Assembly: GCF_000003605.2 (NCBI RefSeq)
Contig: NW_003106596.1
Coordinates: 3,108-67,107 of the forward strand
Direction: 5' to 3'
DNA: 64,000 nucleotides
Source: Saccoglossus kowalevskii
Lineage: Eukaryota > Hemichordata > Enteropneusta > Harrimaniidae
Below the pieces are notes generated by a model, which ran no database searches, had not been told where the DNA came from, and worked only from the letters and a program-made list of their open reading frames with translations. Positions within the stretch are counted from its first letter, which is position 1. Each line of letters begins with the position of its first letter. This document shows, piece after piece, positions 10,026 through 20,561 of this stretch. The position numbers and the translations under genes are program-made.

Positions 10026-13000
10026 CTGTAAAAACATAGTTAACATTAATAGTGTGATTTTTCAGATGTAAAAACAAAAACAATATTATTTTTCAGTACA
10101 CAAATGTATATACAGGCGAGACATTATATTGGCACGGTTGCATCGTTCAAGTTGTTTTCAATATGGGTCCCTCGCGAAGTACGCAGCGCGAGTTAAACAA
10201 GTTGCTTTGTTCAGGCGAAATTCGTACACGCGTTGCAGGACGACTGTGGCGCTTCGAGTCGATAAGTATCACACTCTATATATGCATTTTGTTTGATAAT
10301 ATTTATGTAGCCCTGGGCTTGACTAATTTTACATCGATGGCGAAGTTGTTGAAGATGTCAACGAATTTGTGTACCTGGGTGCAACCTTAACAAAATCAGG
10401 AGGAGGAATGGGAGATATGGAAAACAGAATTTCAAAGGGGAGAAATGCATTCAGGCAGCTTAATAAAATATGGAACAGTAACAAAATCAAGAGAGCAACA
10501 AAACTCAAGTTGTACAAATCATTGGTGTTGTCAGTGCTGTTATATGGATCTGAAACCTGGAAGATGAAACTGAAAAAGGCGACGAACGAAAACTCAATAC
10601 TTTTCAAACAAAGTGTTTAAGGAGGATAATGAAGATAAAATGGCAAGACCATGTTAGGAATGAAGAACTGCTAACCAGGACTGGGATGGAGAAATTGAGC
10701 ACTACAGTAATGAAGAGGAGATGGAAATTTATTGGGCACACCTTAAGGGAGGAACCCACAAGCATCTGTAACACAGCATTGACATGGGCACCAGAAGGGA
10801 GAAGGAAACGAGGTAGACCCAAAACAATTTGGCGACGCACTGTAGAGAAGGAAAGAAACAAGGCTGGATGGAAGTCATGGGCGGAAGCCAGAGTTGCAGC
10901 AGCTGATAGGGCCTCCACCGAACGTCTCCATTCTGACCTATGTGCCACTAGGCACTAGAACAAGGGCTTGATTAATGAAGTAATATGCGTTCCGAGGCCA
11001 AGTGTAACATACTTTCAAAGATATTCCATTCAGAATATCGTGGCCGAACATTGCCAAGCAATTGCTTAATTTTTGCCTATCATAGGCTCTGTAGGTAACA
11101 AATGCCTTCGAAATTAATCAGGAAATATTTGAGAGACGAATCGTCAGTTTGTAAAACAAACTAGCATATCGAATTTAAACAAATCGTAAAATGGAAGGCA
11201 TTTTCATGTTTATCAATGAAATACAGAAAATGGTAGATTGGTCCAAGCTCGTAGGCGTCCGCTTAGAACCCGTCCTCGTATATCACACCACATTTTGAAG
11301 GGAAAAAAGAACGAGAAAATCGATGTATTTTAAATTTTTTCCACAAAAATCGAATGATCTAATTTCAAACTTGAATTTTCTTTATTTCTTAATTTATAGT
11401 TCAATGTCAAAATGTCGATTTTCACCTTGAGACACCCTTACTTCATCCTAAATTCACAAAATAATCCCTTTTAGAGTCTGCACTTTTCTCAATGCAAAAA
11501 GAAAATTTGGGCGAGAAGTCTGGTGGTGAAAAGGTTAAGCGTGGAAATATTCCCCCAAAAAATACTTTCGCGTTTGCCGAAATTTACGCAATGTGACGCC
11601 ATTACGACGTCAAGACCTTTGTTTGTCTAAGGATCACATTATTTTTCAAAAAAAAAAAAACACTATGTTTGTCGTTAGGGGCGCTAGTTAACTGATAAGG
11701 TAATGCGATGATGCTCATCATGTTCCACTGACAAGGTAAGTGTTTCAAGAAAACCACATATTAGTGGGAAAGGAACCTCCGATCGGATACGAAACTATGC
11801 GATCGATGCTCAGGTCCGGGGTTGCAAACTTGTGGAGGCTACTAAAAAAACAAATCAAACAACAAAATCACCTGTTTTTCCAGCATTTGTTTGACGTCAT
11901 CATGTTGTTTTTTAATCATGTATTCCTTCTTCTTGTGTACAATCTAATAGAAATAAGATTTTACATCAGTCATGTATGGTATGCCGTGAGTTAACTAAAG
12001 TTACGTAACACTGAGAAAAAAACACATAAAAAGCGGATCGTTTGATAGCAAAACGCTCTCGCCAACGTTTATCTTTATTGAACTAGATTCATTGTAATGT
12101 CAATCTTAATAAAATAACGTATTATAACCATCATATTTCAATATGTTCGAAATTCATGTCCGAGATGTGGGGGGGGGGGTGTCGCACCAGAGTGTGCTGT
12201 CCGACCTGGATGGAGTGTTTCAATGAAGTCGTCCGTGGGCTGTCGTCGAAGCAGCAACGTACCTTTTATGTCTAGATAGAATAATTTCTAGGAGTTCTAT
12301 ACTCTTGGTCTTAAAATTGTGTAAACAAATCGCTTTTATCTGGCGGCGGCCATTGAAGATTCACTTTCACCTTGATGGAACGTCGTTATGACGTCACAGG
12401 AAGCGCTGTCTACGCTGTCACATGTCGCCTGACTAGCCGATTTTAGCAAAAATAGCGCTCCGCCGCCTCTTCACACTAGTGTTTGTAACCAGAACTTGAT
12501 ACTTCGTTTTACAATTTAAGTTGCTTTTTAATCACATATTTTAGTGAAATATTGTTTTTAGTTAGTGAATAAAATAATTAATGTTATACACANNNNNNNN
12601 NNNNNNNNNNNNNNNNNNNNNNNNNNNNNNNNNNNNNNNNNNNNNNNNNNNNNNNNNNNNNNNNNNNNNNNNNNNNNNNNNNNNNNNNNNNNNNNNNNNN
12701 NNNNNNNNNNNNNNNNNNNNNNNNNNNNNNNNNNNNNNNNNNNNNNNNNNNNNNNNNNNNNNNNNNNNNNNNNNNNNNNNNNNNNNNNNNNNNNNNNNNN
12801 NNNNNNNNNNNNNNNNNNNNNNNNNNNNNNNNNNNNNNNNNNNNNNNNNNNNNNNNNNNNNNNNNNNNNNNNNNNNNNNNNNNNNNNNNNNNNNNNNNNN
12901 NNNNNNNNNNNNNNNNNNNNNNNNNNNNNNNNNNNNNNNNNNNNNNNNNNNNNNNNNNNNNNNNNNNNNNNNNNNNNNNNNNNNNNNNNNNNNNNNNNNN

Positions 13001-15066
13001 NNNNNNNNNNNNNNNNNNNNNNNNNNNNNNNNNNNNNNNNNNNNNNNNNNNNNNNNNNNNNNNNNNNNNNNNNNNNNNNNNNNNNNNNNNNNNNNNNNNN
13101 NNNNNNNNNNNNNNNNNNNNNNNNNNNNNNNNNNNNNNNNNNNNNNNNNNNNNNNNNNNNNNNNNNNNNNNNNNNNNNNNNNNNNNNNNNNNNNNNNNNN
13201 NNNNNNNNNNNNNNNNNNNNNNNNNNNNNNNNNNNNNNNNNNNNNNNNNNNNNNNNNNNNNNNNNNNNNNNNNNNNNNNNNNNNNNNNNNNNNNNNNNNN
13301 NNNNNNNNNNNNNNNNNNNNNNNNNNNNNNNNNNNNNNNNNNNNNNNNNNCAAAGTTGAGTTTGTGTTGTTTTCTCGAATTTTCACCGGCTCCACCGGCG
13401 TTCCACAGCAGCGCGCACAAAGCCCATAGAAATACGTGGTACAGTGGTGCTCGTCTTAGCAACGTAGAACGTCCGTGACGTAGCTCCGCCCCCGAGGATA
13501 CCTGGTTCACACGCAGGCATTTACGCCATTGTAGCACCGCCGTAAATTTAACGACGGTGTTATTTTTACCGTGTGGCCAGTTTACGCCGCTGTAAAAATG
13601 GCGGACTTTACACCGGCGTAAACTCTCTGACCAGAGTCCGAGCTCAGACCTAAATTCTAAACAAAAGTTCGTGTGAACACGCACAGTGGCATAAACAGTG
13701 GCACAAACACCCTCTATCGGGAATTCATGTCTACGTCCATAGCAACGACATGACGACGAGTGATACACATACGCTCTGGTCAGTGGAACGAGTAGTCTCG
13801 GAAATAATTGGATAATAATGAAGTCCTGCTACTGATTTCTATTTGACAAGAGGAAAGTATTTTTAGATTGGTACACGGAACCTCCCAGATAGCCGTTTAT
13901 ATGATTATTGTACAAAAGGACAAGGAATTAGGGTGAGATAAACCCGCAGAACTGTGCCGTCAAAAGATAAAACCTTTGAAGTCAAGATTCAAGGGAGCAA
14001 TTGAAAATAATAACCGTAGTGGTAGAGTACGAATATGTTCAAACACGGATCTAACTACAGAGGGGGTGCTACACAGGCCTAATATAAAATTACACCGGCG
14101 TTTTTAATGTCCTGTGATCGCAAACGAAATACCCGGTTGTAGGACCAATGATAACACCGGTGTTCTCACTGGCCCTACAACAGTATATTTCTAATCTGTG
14201 TGAACCAGGTATTAAACTGACAATCAATTTACATATTATTCGCTTTAACGGGATGTGTTCTGTATGCGATTTTAGTGACCTCCTGCTTGGAACTGTGCGC
14301 ATACATGCACAGGGTAATTCTTGAAAATAATAAATAGGTAACTTCTCGCCGGTGAACCTTACTGTAAGTAAACATCAAGTAGTTTTGAACAATACGGTAC
14401 CTTGGGGCAAACAACTGAAACTGCCATAAAAAATCATTTACGTAATTCTCGCCTAAATAATTGTCACAAATAGGTCTGTGAGCCCCGCTTTTAGTTTTTA
14501 AAAAAGTGCCGCGTTTTCGACACGTTGGTTCATTATCTAACAATAACAAGAGACAGTAAGTCAGGGTAAAATGATAATTGAGAAAAGAAAATTGGTCCGC
14601 GACCCCGTTTTTCTGTTCGCATGTGACTTATGTATATCAATAACCAATCTATTCACAAAGCATCAGCAATTTCTGAGAACTGATATTATAATGTAATGTA
14701 TGACCTCTGCCTAGTTCTTTCAACAATTTTGAAAACACACTCACAACATTTTTTGGATTATTATATTCTGTTCGTAAATGTAGAATTAACCAATTAAAAG
14801 CCATACCGTATACTAATTGTATCATATTCATGTGGGTATTTTCATAGCTTCTAAATTATGTTTATGCTATTATATATGACGTATTTTTCAGTCAAAATAT
14901 TTAGTAGTAGGTTTTAAGTGAAATAACCGTAGGAAATGACCGAGCGTTAGTTATGTGAGATAGAATGCGTCATCATATCCTCGGAATTGCATTCTATTTA
15001 TATATATATATATATTCCAACATCACGATCGTAAAATGTTACCCAGTGTCAAAGACAACATCGTAT

Positions 15067-15097
<31 letters not shown>

Positions 15098-16706
15098 GAA
15101 CACCGGCTGTTCTTACCATCACTCGTTCCCGTATCTGCTCCTCTCGATCGTCTTCCGTCGCGTCATGAATATTCATAATAATCGCACTAATAAAAATATT
15201 TGTAAAAATGAAGTGGCCCAGAAATATGAATGAGATAGTGTAAAATCTACTTCCGGTCAACCCTTTGTCATCCAAGCTTTGCTGTAGATCAGTCCATCCA
15301 TCGACCTGATAAAATAACACGAATGACGTCAACGTTAAAGTAACGAAAAACGTTTATTTTTTTTTAATATTTCATAAAAGCATAGAATAGACCACTTTCC
15401 CGGTAGTCAACTCTACGGCGTTTCGCATGCGCGAGCATACCGTTTTTTGGAGTAACGTAAAATTGCATGCGTGATATTCAGCTTCTGGGTCTACGAAATG
15501 TTAGTAGATTATTGTTTCTTACCGTGACGTAGGCAAATAGAGTCAACATTGCTGGCCCTAGACCTCCCCAGTGCTCTTTGTCGCTTGAACCGAAGAAATA
15601 GTATCCCACAATGCCAAAGAGAAACATCAACAACAGAAGCAGTAGCACCACGTTGAGTACCGACTTCCTGATTGTATCGAGCAAAGCCGTCACTAAAACC
15701 TGAGGAGAAAAACAAAAGTAACACGTTGGGGGCGCAGTACTGTGAGCACAATGTTTAGCTACAATAGATTTCGGCAAAAATGGCGACTACATTCTAAGGT
15801 CCGTATTAAAATTAAAAAAAAGTGAAGTTGGTATTCTTGACTTACGTTAGCAACAAATCGCGAAGTCCACGTGATATAACACGGAATGAACATTGGCGAA
15901 GAAACATTTGTAAGTAAATTTATTTATCAGATGAAACTAATTAATGGAATGACCCCCATATACTTAAACATACGAACTGCAATTTTGAGTAAAACTTTCA
16001 CCATTTTATATACCGGAAATAGACAGTTGTCGCATTCAACTCGTGATTCGGTGATTAGAATGGGCCTTCTTCGGGCGGTGTTGACTTTGGCTGCAGCGCT
16101 CCAAAAAGGAGCGCTTCACTCGAAGTTATATGTTGCCACACAGTATACTATTTCTTTGTTAATACCTGCACATATGATAGTGAATTAAATAGTCATACAT
16201 ACGGCATACAAAGTCGAACTCACCTGTAGACCACGAATAAAAGACACGGTGCGTAGCGTACGCAACGCACGCAGCGCGCGCAAGACACGGATAAAGTCTA
16301 CCCCACTGTCTCCACCGCCGGCCCCCGAAAATATAGCAGGAAAATACGAAATGATCAAGACAATGAAGTCAAAAATATTGTAGCTACTGTAAAAATAACG
16401 GACTGGTTCTGCGTAGATTTTTAGAATAAATTCAACCGTGTAGATACCGAGGAAAATGTCGTCCGCGATGATAAACAGGAGGGTTGCATTCGCTTTGATG
16501 TCGATGTCAGTTTCGAACGCCATGAACATCGCATTGAGCATGATGGTTGTCATGATAAAACCGTTGAAGATCGAGCTCTCAGTAAAAATTTGAACAAATT
16601 TGTGAAAATCATAGTCACAGCGAACCCAATTTTCGTCGGAAACATCGGAATCAATCGATTGCTCATCGTAGTTGGATTCCCGGCTATAGCATGAATCCAG
16701 CGACAT
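9868..16706 (-). CDS. catsper3: CatSper3, pore-forming subunit of the sperm calcium channel (gene span, five secure exons)
   Basis: CatSper is a heterotetrameric, alkalinisation- and voltage-sensitive Ca2+ channel of the sperm flagellum, and CatSper3 is one of its four alpha subunits. Exons 16224-16706, 15523-15699, 15117-15305, 11872-11943 and 9868-10025 join in phase, giving 359 residues before an unresolved tail. Human CatSper3 is about 398. Rough segments: S1 47-65, S2 75-98, S3 107-127, S4 136-158, S5 175-197, filter Thr-Val-Asp-Gly-Trp at 220-224, S6 242-265. A charged helical linker (284-307) and the conserved C-terminal block (308-359) follow. The filter, pore helix and C-terminal block match CatSper3 rather than CatSper1, 2 or 4. 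The ATG at 16706 is the first after an in-frame stop about 140 nt upstream and has A at -3. The fourth intron carries a LINE fragment and the third a sequence gap. Confidence 0.9.
10121..10256 (-). mobile_element. Decayed copy of the TTAA-bounded 133-bp MITE
   Basis: The interior ATGGGTCCCTCGCGAAGTAC and the end GGACGACTGTGGCGCTTC match the inner block and terminal repeat of the family described at 25924-26056, in reverse orientation. The flanking TTAA has been lost on one or both sides. It lies just upstream of CatSper3 exon 5. Confidence 0.55.
10334..10975 (+). mobile_element. LINE remnant, C-terminal part of a non-LTR reverse transcriptase
   Basis: The plus strand encodes the end of a LINE polymerase ORF. 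The part with EFVYLGATLTKSGGGMGD and VLLYGSETWKMKLKK is in one frame to about 10590. The part with WQDHVRNEELL, RRWKFIGHTLREE and PEGRRKRGRPKTIWRRTVE continues in the next frame to a TAG at 10956-10958. So there is one frameshift near 10575-10600 and a severe 5' truncation. After the stop comes a short 3' end (GGCTTGATTAATGAAG) with no long poly(A). The element sits antisense inside the fourth CatSper3 intron. The clade (RTE- or CR1/jockey-like) cannot be set from this piece. Confidence 0.85.
11872..11943 (-). CDS. catsper3: CatSper3 exon 4: 24-residue helical linker
   Basis: 72 nt, phase 0 at both ends, between acceptor TTTCTATTAG and donor CAG|GTGATT. It reads IVHKKKEYMIKKQ then HDDVKQMLEKQ, a charged heptad-like helix. 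It aligns in position and character with the MLEQQEMLMGEKQ region of mammalian CatSper3 between S6 and the C-terminal block. It has no methionine-initiated frame of its own and is easy to overlook. The introns on either side are 3.2 and 1.8 kb. Confidence 0.8.
12140..12581. repeat. Dispersed repeat shared with the 18-20 kb region
   Basis: 12165-12300 resembles 18305-18435 (G-run, then a segment around GTCGTCGAAGCAGCAACGT, then GAATAATTTC). 12465-12575 resembles 20075-20180 (CCTCTTCACACTAGTG and AATCACATATTTTAGTGAAA). The two matches keep the same order, so this is probably one element of roughly 0.4 kb or more whose other copy has been interrupted. It runs into the assembly gap, a likely reason for the gap. 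Confidence 0.6.
12593..13350. other. Assembly gap (758 N)
   Basis: Run of undetermined bases inside the third CatSper3 intron. Open frames crossing it have no meaning. Confidence 1.
13498..14212. mobile_element. Non-autonomous DNA transposon, 715 bp, perfect 15-bp terminal repeats
   Basis: ATACCTGGTTCACAC at 13498-13512 is perfectly inverted at 14198-14212. Subterminal copies of a TTTACACCGGCGTAAA-like motif in both orientations (near 13519, 13568, 13607 and 14089) suggest transposase binding sites. No coding capacity is seen. If TA is taken as part of the repeat, no longer target duplication is clear, so the superfamily is not assigned. It lies in CatSper3 intron 3. Confidence 0.75.
15067..15095. 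repeat. (CA)n microsatellite
   Basis: 29 nt of CA repeat in CatSper3 intron 3, starting about 20 nt from the splice donor of exon 3. Confidence 0.95.
15117..15305 (-). CDS. catsper3: CatSper3 exon 3: selectivity filter and S6
   Basis: 63 codons in phase 0. It opens VDGWTDLQQSLDD, which completes the T-x-D-x-W filter with Thr220. Asp222 is the acidic residue expected to bind Ca2+. S6 (FIFLGHFIFTNIFISAIIM) is followed by an acidic/basic start of the cytosolic helix (HDATEDDREEQIRERVM). The donor is ATG|GTAAGA, and a (CA)n tract starts 20 nt into the intron. Confidence 0.95.
15388..15442. mobile_element. Solo end of the TAGACCACTTTC element family
   Basis: TAGACCACTTTC followed by TACGGCGTTTCGCATGCGCG matches the reverse complement of the right end of the element at 25594-25834. 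No partner end is seen nearby, so this is a fragment. It lies just downstream of CatSper3 exon 2. Confidence 0.55.
15523..15699 (-). CDS. catsper3: CatSper3 exon 2: S5 and pore helix
   Basis: 59 codons in phase 0, between a CTCCTCAG acceptor and an ACG|GTAAGA donor. S5 is the leucine-rich run ending MFLFGIVGYYFFG. The turret (SSDKEHWGGLG) and pore helix (PAMLTLFAYVT) follow the CatSper3 pattern. The exon ends exactly at the first filter residue, Thr220. Confidence 0.92.
16224..16706 (-). CDS. catsper3: CatSper3 exon 1: N-terminus and S1-S4
   Basis: 161 codons, ending CAG|GTGAGT in phase 0. The Ser/Asp/Glu-rich N-tail (1-30) leads into the voltage-sensor domain. S4 carries arginines at 140, 143, 146, 149, 152 and 158, five of them at strict three-residue spacing. 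That is a much fuller charge ladder than mammalian CatSper3 is known to have. The Gly-rich S3-S4 linker (about 128-135) is short. Confidence 0.92.
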
Positions 16707-17125
16707 TTTTCTGTGTGGGAAATGTAGTACGTTTGGTACACTGCTAGTCCGGCGATGTTTTTGTTTTTTTGAAACCGAAATGGAACTCAGTTGCTTAGAA
16801 ACTATTACCGCGTTACGAAGGAAAACGACCGCGCACGAGTGACGAGCGTTTTACACCAAAATCATACACACTATTAAAACATTAAACTGGGTTTAAAACG
16901 TGGATCGATACACTGATGTGATATGTATAGATAAACACTAGGGGAAGTCAACGGAAAGAAAATTAGACGGACGTAGAATCCACCTGCGGATTTTATCGCG
17001 AAGAGCGTGGAACGCATTCCGCGTTCGACACGCGATGCTGTGCCGCAGAACACCAAAGTACAGCGTGGATAATATTTAGCAATCGTTGTTTTATTCAAAA
17101 TAGTTATACGTTTCTTTATCAATGT

Positions 17126-17280
17126 CAGTGGCGGATCCAGGGGGAGGAGCATGTCCCCCTCCCAACGCATGACGATTCATATCATCTGGATTACGCATAG
17201 CTCCTCTGCGACTTCGCTCCGTAATGTTAAGCGAAGCTTGCCCCCCCCCCCCGCAATACATTTTGATGGATCCGCCACTG
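17126..17280. mobile_element. hAT-type MITE, 155 bp, with 8-bp target duplication
   Basis: Termini CAGTGGCGGATCCA and TGGATCCGCCACTG are inverted repeats of the classic hAT form. They are flanked by 8-bp direct repeats, ATCAATGT (17118-17125) and ATCGATGT (17281-17288), with one mismatch. A 12-nt C tract lies inside at about 17241-17252. The insertion is about 420 bp upstream of the CatSper3 start codon. Confidence 0.9.
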
Positions 17281-17721
17281 ATCGATGTCATAGAGGAACA
17301 TTTTAATAGACGACAATGTTTAAACGTATCCTCTAGCCTAATGGGGACTGCCCCTGAAATGGGTCTCGTTTTTTGGATTTAGGTCGGTCTTATTTCTGGT
17401 CAAGATAAACAGAGGTACATTAAGTAATGTACATCTGGTATAAATATCGGTAATATTTTTTTCCGATTTGGTATACTTATGGGTCCGTATATGAGCGAAT
17501 ATATCCACCTCAGATCCCGGGCTCAGATCTACATATACAGCAACTCGGAAATTAAACAAATTTAGACAGAGATTTAACACGGAATAGAAGAGAGCACACA
17601 TTCCTCAGTGAAACTTATTTAGAATAAACAGTGATGACAGAAATGGTACTTTGGTATAAATATGATTACAGATTTTGCCACTATCCAGGTATGAAAATGG
17701 TCACACTTTTCAGCACTCAGG

Positions 17722-18025
17722 GGCACCTTCCTACCCATTCTCCTTCCCAGACTTCCTTGCGGTTAGATCACCGAAAGTATCTCTGCCACCACACACCGCC
17801 ATTTTGTGGTGAAACACCACAAGACTTTTACTACGTGTGTCATTTGCGTATTTTTGTTATTGGATGGCTTTCGTGTTGATTTATTCCTACTGGAAAATAA
17901 GTTTTAAAATATTTCGTCGATAGCTGACAATGATTTTGTCGTAGACACACTGAAAACGTTGAAATAGTTATAATTTACAAAAGAAAATAATTTCATCGCG
18001 GAATAACGGTTACTAAGGTGTTACT
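17722..18025 (+). repeat. Dispersed repeat C, diverged copy
   Basis: Weakly but collinearly similar to the copies at 19060-19312 and 20562-20810. Shared features are CTTCCTACCCA-like, TCTCTGCCAC, CATTTTGTGGTGAAACACC and ATCGCGGAATAACGG segments in the same order. This is the oldest of the three copies. Confidence 0.45.
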
Positions 18026-18289
18026 CGGTTCATCAAGCTGACAGCCCTGTCGATCGCTAGGCGAAGACATATGAAGAAAGGAAAGCACTTCGTGGTATTG
18101 ACAGCGAACACGTTGTATTGCCACTCCGTTTGTGCCAAGGAAGTTAAAATATGAGCTTCTCACTGTGAAAACAGTTAGAATCTACAAACAACGCGCACGC
18201 TTTCGTTGCGTTCGAAAATCGAACACTGCATTGCAATGTTTTGGTGCGCGTCTTTGAAAGTACCACTGTGACGCATCGACCAATCAACG

Positions 18290-18440
18290 ACAAGCATAAG
18301 ATCGCGTGGTGCGGGGGGTGGCACGAGAGGGCGCCATCCGATCTGAATGAAACGTTTCGCCGTCAGTCGTCGGTAGCCATCGTCAAAGCAACAACGTCCC
18401 GTTTACGAACAGATGAAATAATTTCAGCAATTTCTTTACA
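18290..18440. repeat. Partial copy of the 12140-12581 repeat
   Basis: The segment around GTCGTCGGTAGCCATCGTC, AAAGCAACAACGTCCCG and GATGAAATAATTTC matches 12165-12300. The remaining part of the element reappears at about 20075-20180, beyond two copies of repeat C. Confidence 0.5.
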
Positions 18441-19059
18441 GAATAATCCTCAACAAAACTTAGAAACATTTCATAGACAACTACAGGCACCAAAATTATT
18501 GTCTATTGCAAAACAATTCAACCGACAACCAGTTTGACGCCACAATTTCTTGCTGGAGCCCGAGTTCTACGCGTGATTTTATTGCGTTCAAAACTGTTCC
18601 ATTTCAAACTGCGCATGCACACACACTGTGGTTTCTCGAAATGCATACTTAATTAGGTAACTTGTCACTGATAAAAGTCACCGAAAACATTTTGAGCAAT
18701 TTTGAGCAATAGTACTAGAGTGAAATTTAAACGTGCCTCTGCATTCTTCATGAATTTCGTAACTTGCTATGATCATGGTAAAGAGAAAACCTATGCTTAC
18801 TTTCAACAGTTAGCTGGAGTCTGATCGAAAACGTGTCTCAAAAAATACCTTTACATCATTTTTCCGATTATTTTTTCAGCTCGTAACGATAAAATCAGTC
18901 AATTTAGAACTAACATGTATGCTATCGGAAAGCATTTTGGCACAATATTACTGAAAAAACGAGTTTTTCATTGCTCATTAATATTAATTTATGCAAATGA
19001 GACGATTATTTCAACCAATCGTGTCATGCACCCCCCCCCCCCCTGGCCTGGGGATATTG

Positions 19060-19312
19060 CTTCCTACCCAATCTTTTTCCCATAGGCCTTTGCGCTTTAC
19101 GCAATAGTGCCTCTGCCACAGGCAGCCTTCAATTTTGTGGTCAATCACCTCACTACGCACTGCCATTTTCTTGTACCTGTTACATCTGAAAACGTACTAC
19201 AAAAGTAAAAAAAAACGTATGTGACATCCGAACTATTTATTAATGTCAGACCTCAGTAAAAACGTAAATACGAACCATTTTATCGCGGACTATGTTGTGC
19301 AAGGTAATGTTA
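19060..19312 (+). repeat. Dispersed repeat C, copy 2 (~250 bp)
   Basis: Closely similar to 20562-20810 over its full length, including CTCTGCCACAGGCAGCCTTC, GTGGTCAATCACCTCACTAC and AAAAACGTAAATACGAACC. No open frame, no TIR and no A-tail are obvious, so the class is unknown. It is preceded by a 13-nt C run. Confidence 0.8.
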
Positions 19313-20074
19313 CTGTAGTGAAATGGCGCACGTGATACACTAAAACTTGGAAGAAAAAAAGGTTCTGTTATCGTATATAGTTGGGAAAGAAACATTAAAG
19401 ACTAATTTCACTGAAAAGAGTTTTCCTAACATTTCCGTTCATCTTGTATTCTGGTGAATATTTCAATACTATTTCTGGCTTGAACGGGTTCGATTTTGCG
19501 CGTCTAACAGCAATAGAACACACAGGTTCTAGTAAGTTTATAAAGTTAGTCATTTATAGTTGTAGAAACTAATGATTTGGCATGTAGGAAAAGATTGCAC
19601 TCTTCTAGCGCAAGTCATGTATATTTTAATCTAGTTAACTGAACATTTTATTCGTAGACGGGGCGTGAAACGTCTTATTAAAGTGATTAAAGTAACCAAG
19701 TGACTTACGCATAACTTTGTTAACCGACAGGGTCTTGTAGTTCGAACATACTAGTATTCGAATATGCAAATGAGTTTTATGCAAAGCTGCTTTGTGCAGT
19801 GATGATAAGTAACGCGCATCGAACTGTGCGGAGTTCGCTTCCTACCCAGTCATGAATCAACTGCCCCGGGGGTGGAGCCACGTCACAAGACGGTCCATGT
19901 TGCTAAAACGCGCACCACTGTACCATGCGTTTATATGGGCTTTACATGGTGTGGAAAGCCGGTCAAAGAGCCGGTGAAAATAGCTAAATTCGAGAGACAG
20001 CTCAAACTCAACTTTGAAATAATCCCGAATAACCAAATGTATATATGTTGCACACACAGGGCTAATCTTCTTAC

Positions 20075-20180
20075 ACCTGCCACCTCTTTACACTAGTGCT
20101 TATACACATAACTTGATCATTTTTCCCCGATAATTTTTAATCACATATTTTAATGAAATATTGTTTAGTGATTGAAATAT
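20075..20180. repeat. Second part of the 12140-12581 repeat
   Basis: CCTCTTTACACTAGTGCTTA and AATCACATATTTTAATGAAA match 12465-12575. With 18290-18440 it frames the inserted repeat C copy at 19060-19312. Confidence 0.5.
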
Positions 20181-20561
20181 TATTGTCACAAATAATCCAA
20201 TCTTTGAAACAACGAAAACTGACACATAATAACGATAATCAAATTTGTGTATGAAGTTAGAAAGTAGTCGCGTAATTTCCGGTTTCAATAGTTCGAAAAT
20301 AGAACGTCCTTGAACGCAATACAATCACGCGTAGAACGTCTTCCGAACCAGACACTAGCATCGTAAACTTATTGCAAATTTGCGTAATTTTGGGGCCAGT
20401 TTGTTCTTACAAGTTTCATTTATCATTATTTAGTAAACAGGCCCCTGAAACGATTTAATATATCCGTAAAATACGTGCCAATCGACGATTGACTTCGAAA
20501 CGTTCGAAGTTTCGAACAAACTCACGGCACACCTTGCGCGATATGCGTCAGATAGGTGTGG

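Noticed and set aside
10604-10948. Minus-strand frame of 114 codons
   Set aside because: It is the antisense shadow of the LINE polymerase fragment.
13440-13500. Possible CpG-rich promoter beside the gap
   Set aside because: It lies within CatSper3 intron 3 and borders a transposon. No start-site motif or coding exon follows on either strand.
12562-13768. Four long open frames on both strands
   Set aside because: They are open only because they cross the 758-N gap. The real bases at either end do not read as protein.
15886-16188. Plus-strand frame of 100 codons in CatSper3 intron 1
   Set aside because: No family resemblance, and it lies antisense in an intron with no splice signals of its own. 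It includes a small hairpin near 16100 (GCGCTCC and GGAGCGC) that may explain its composition.
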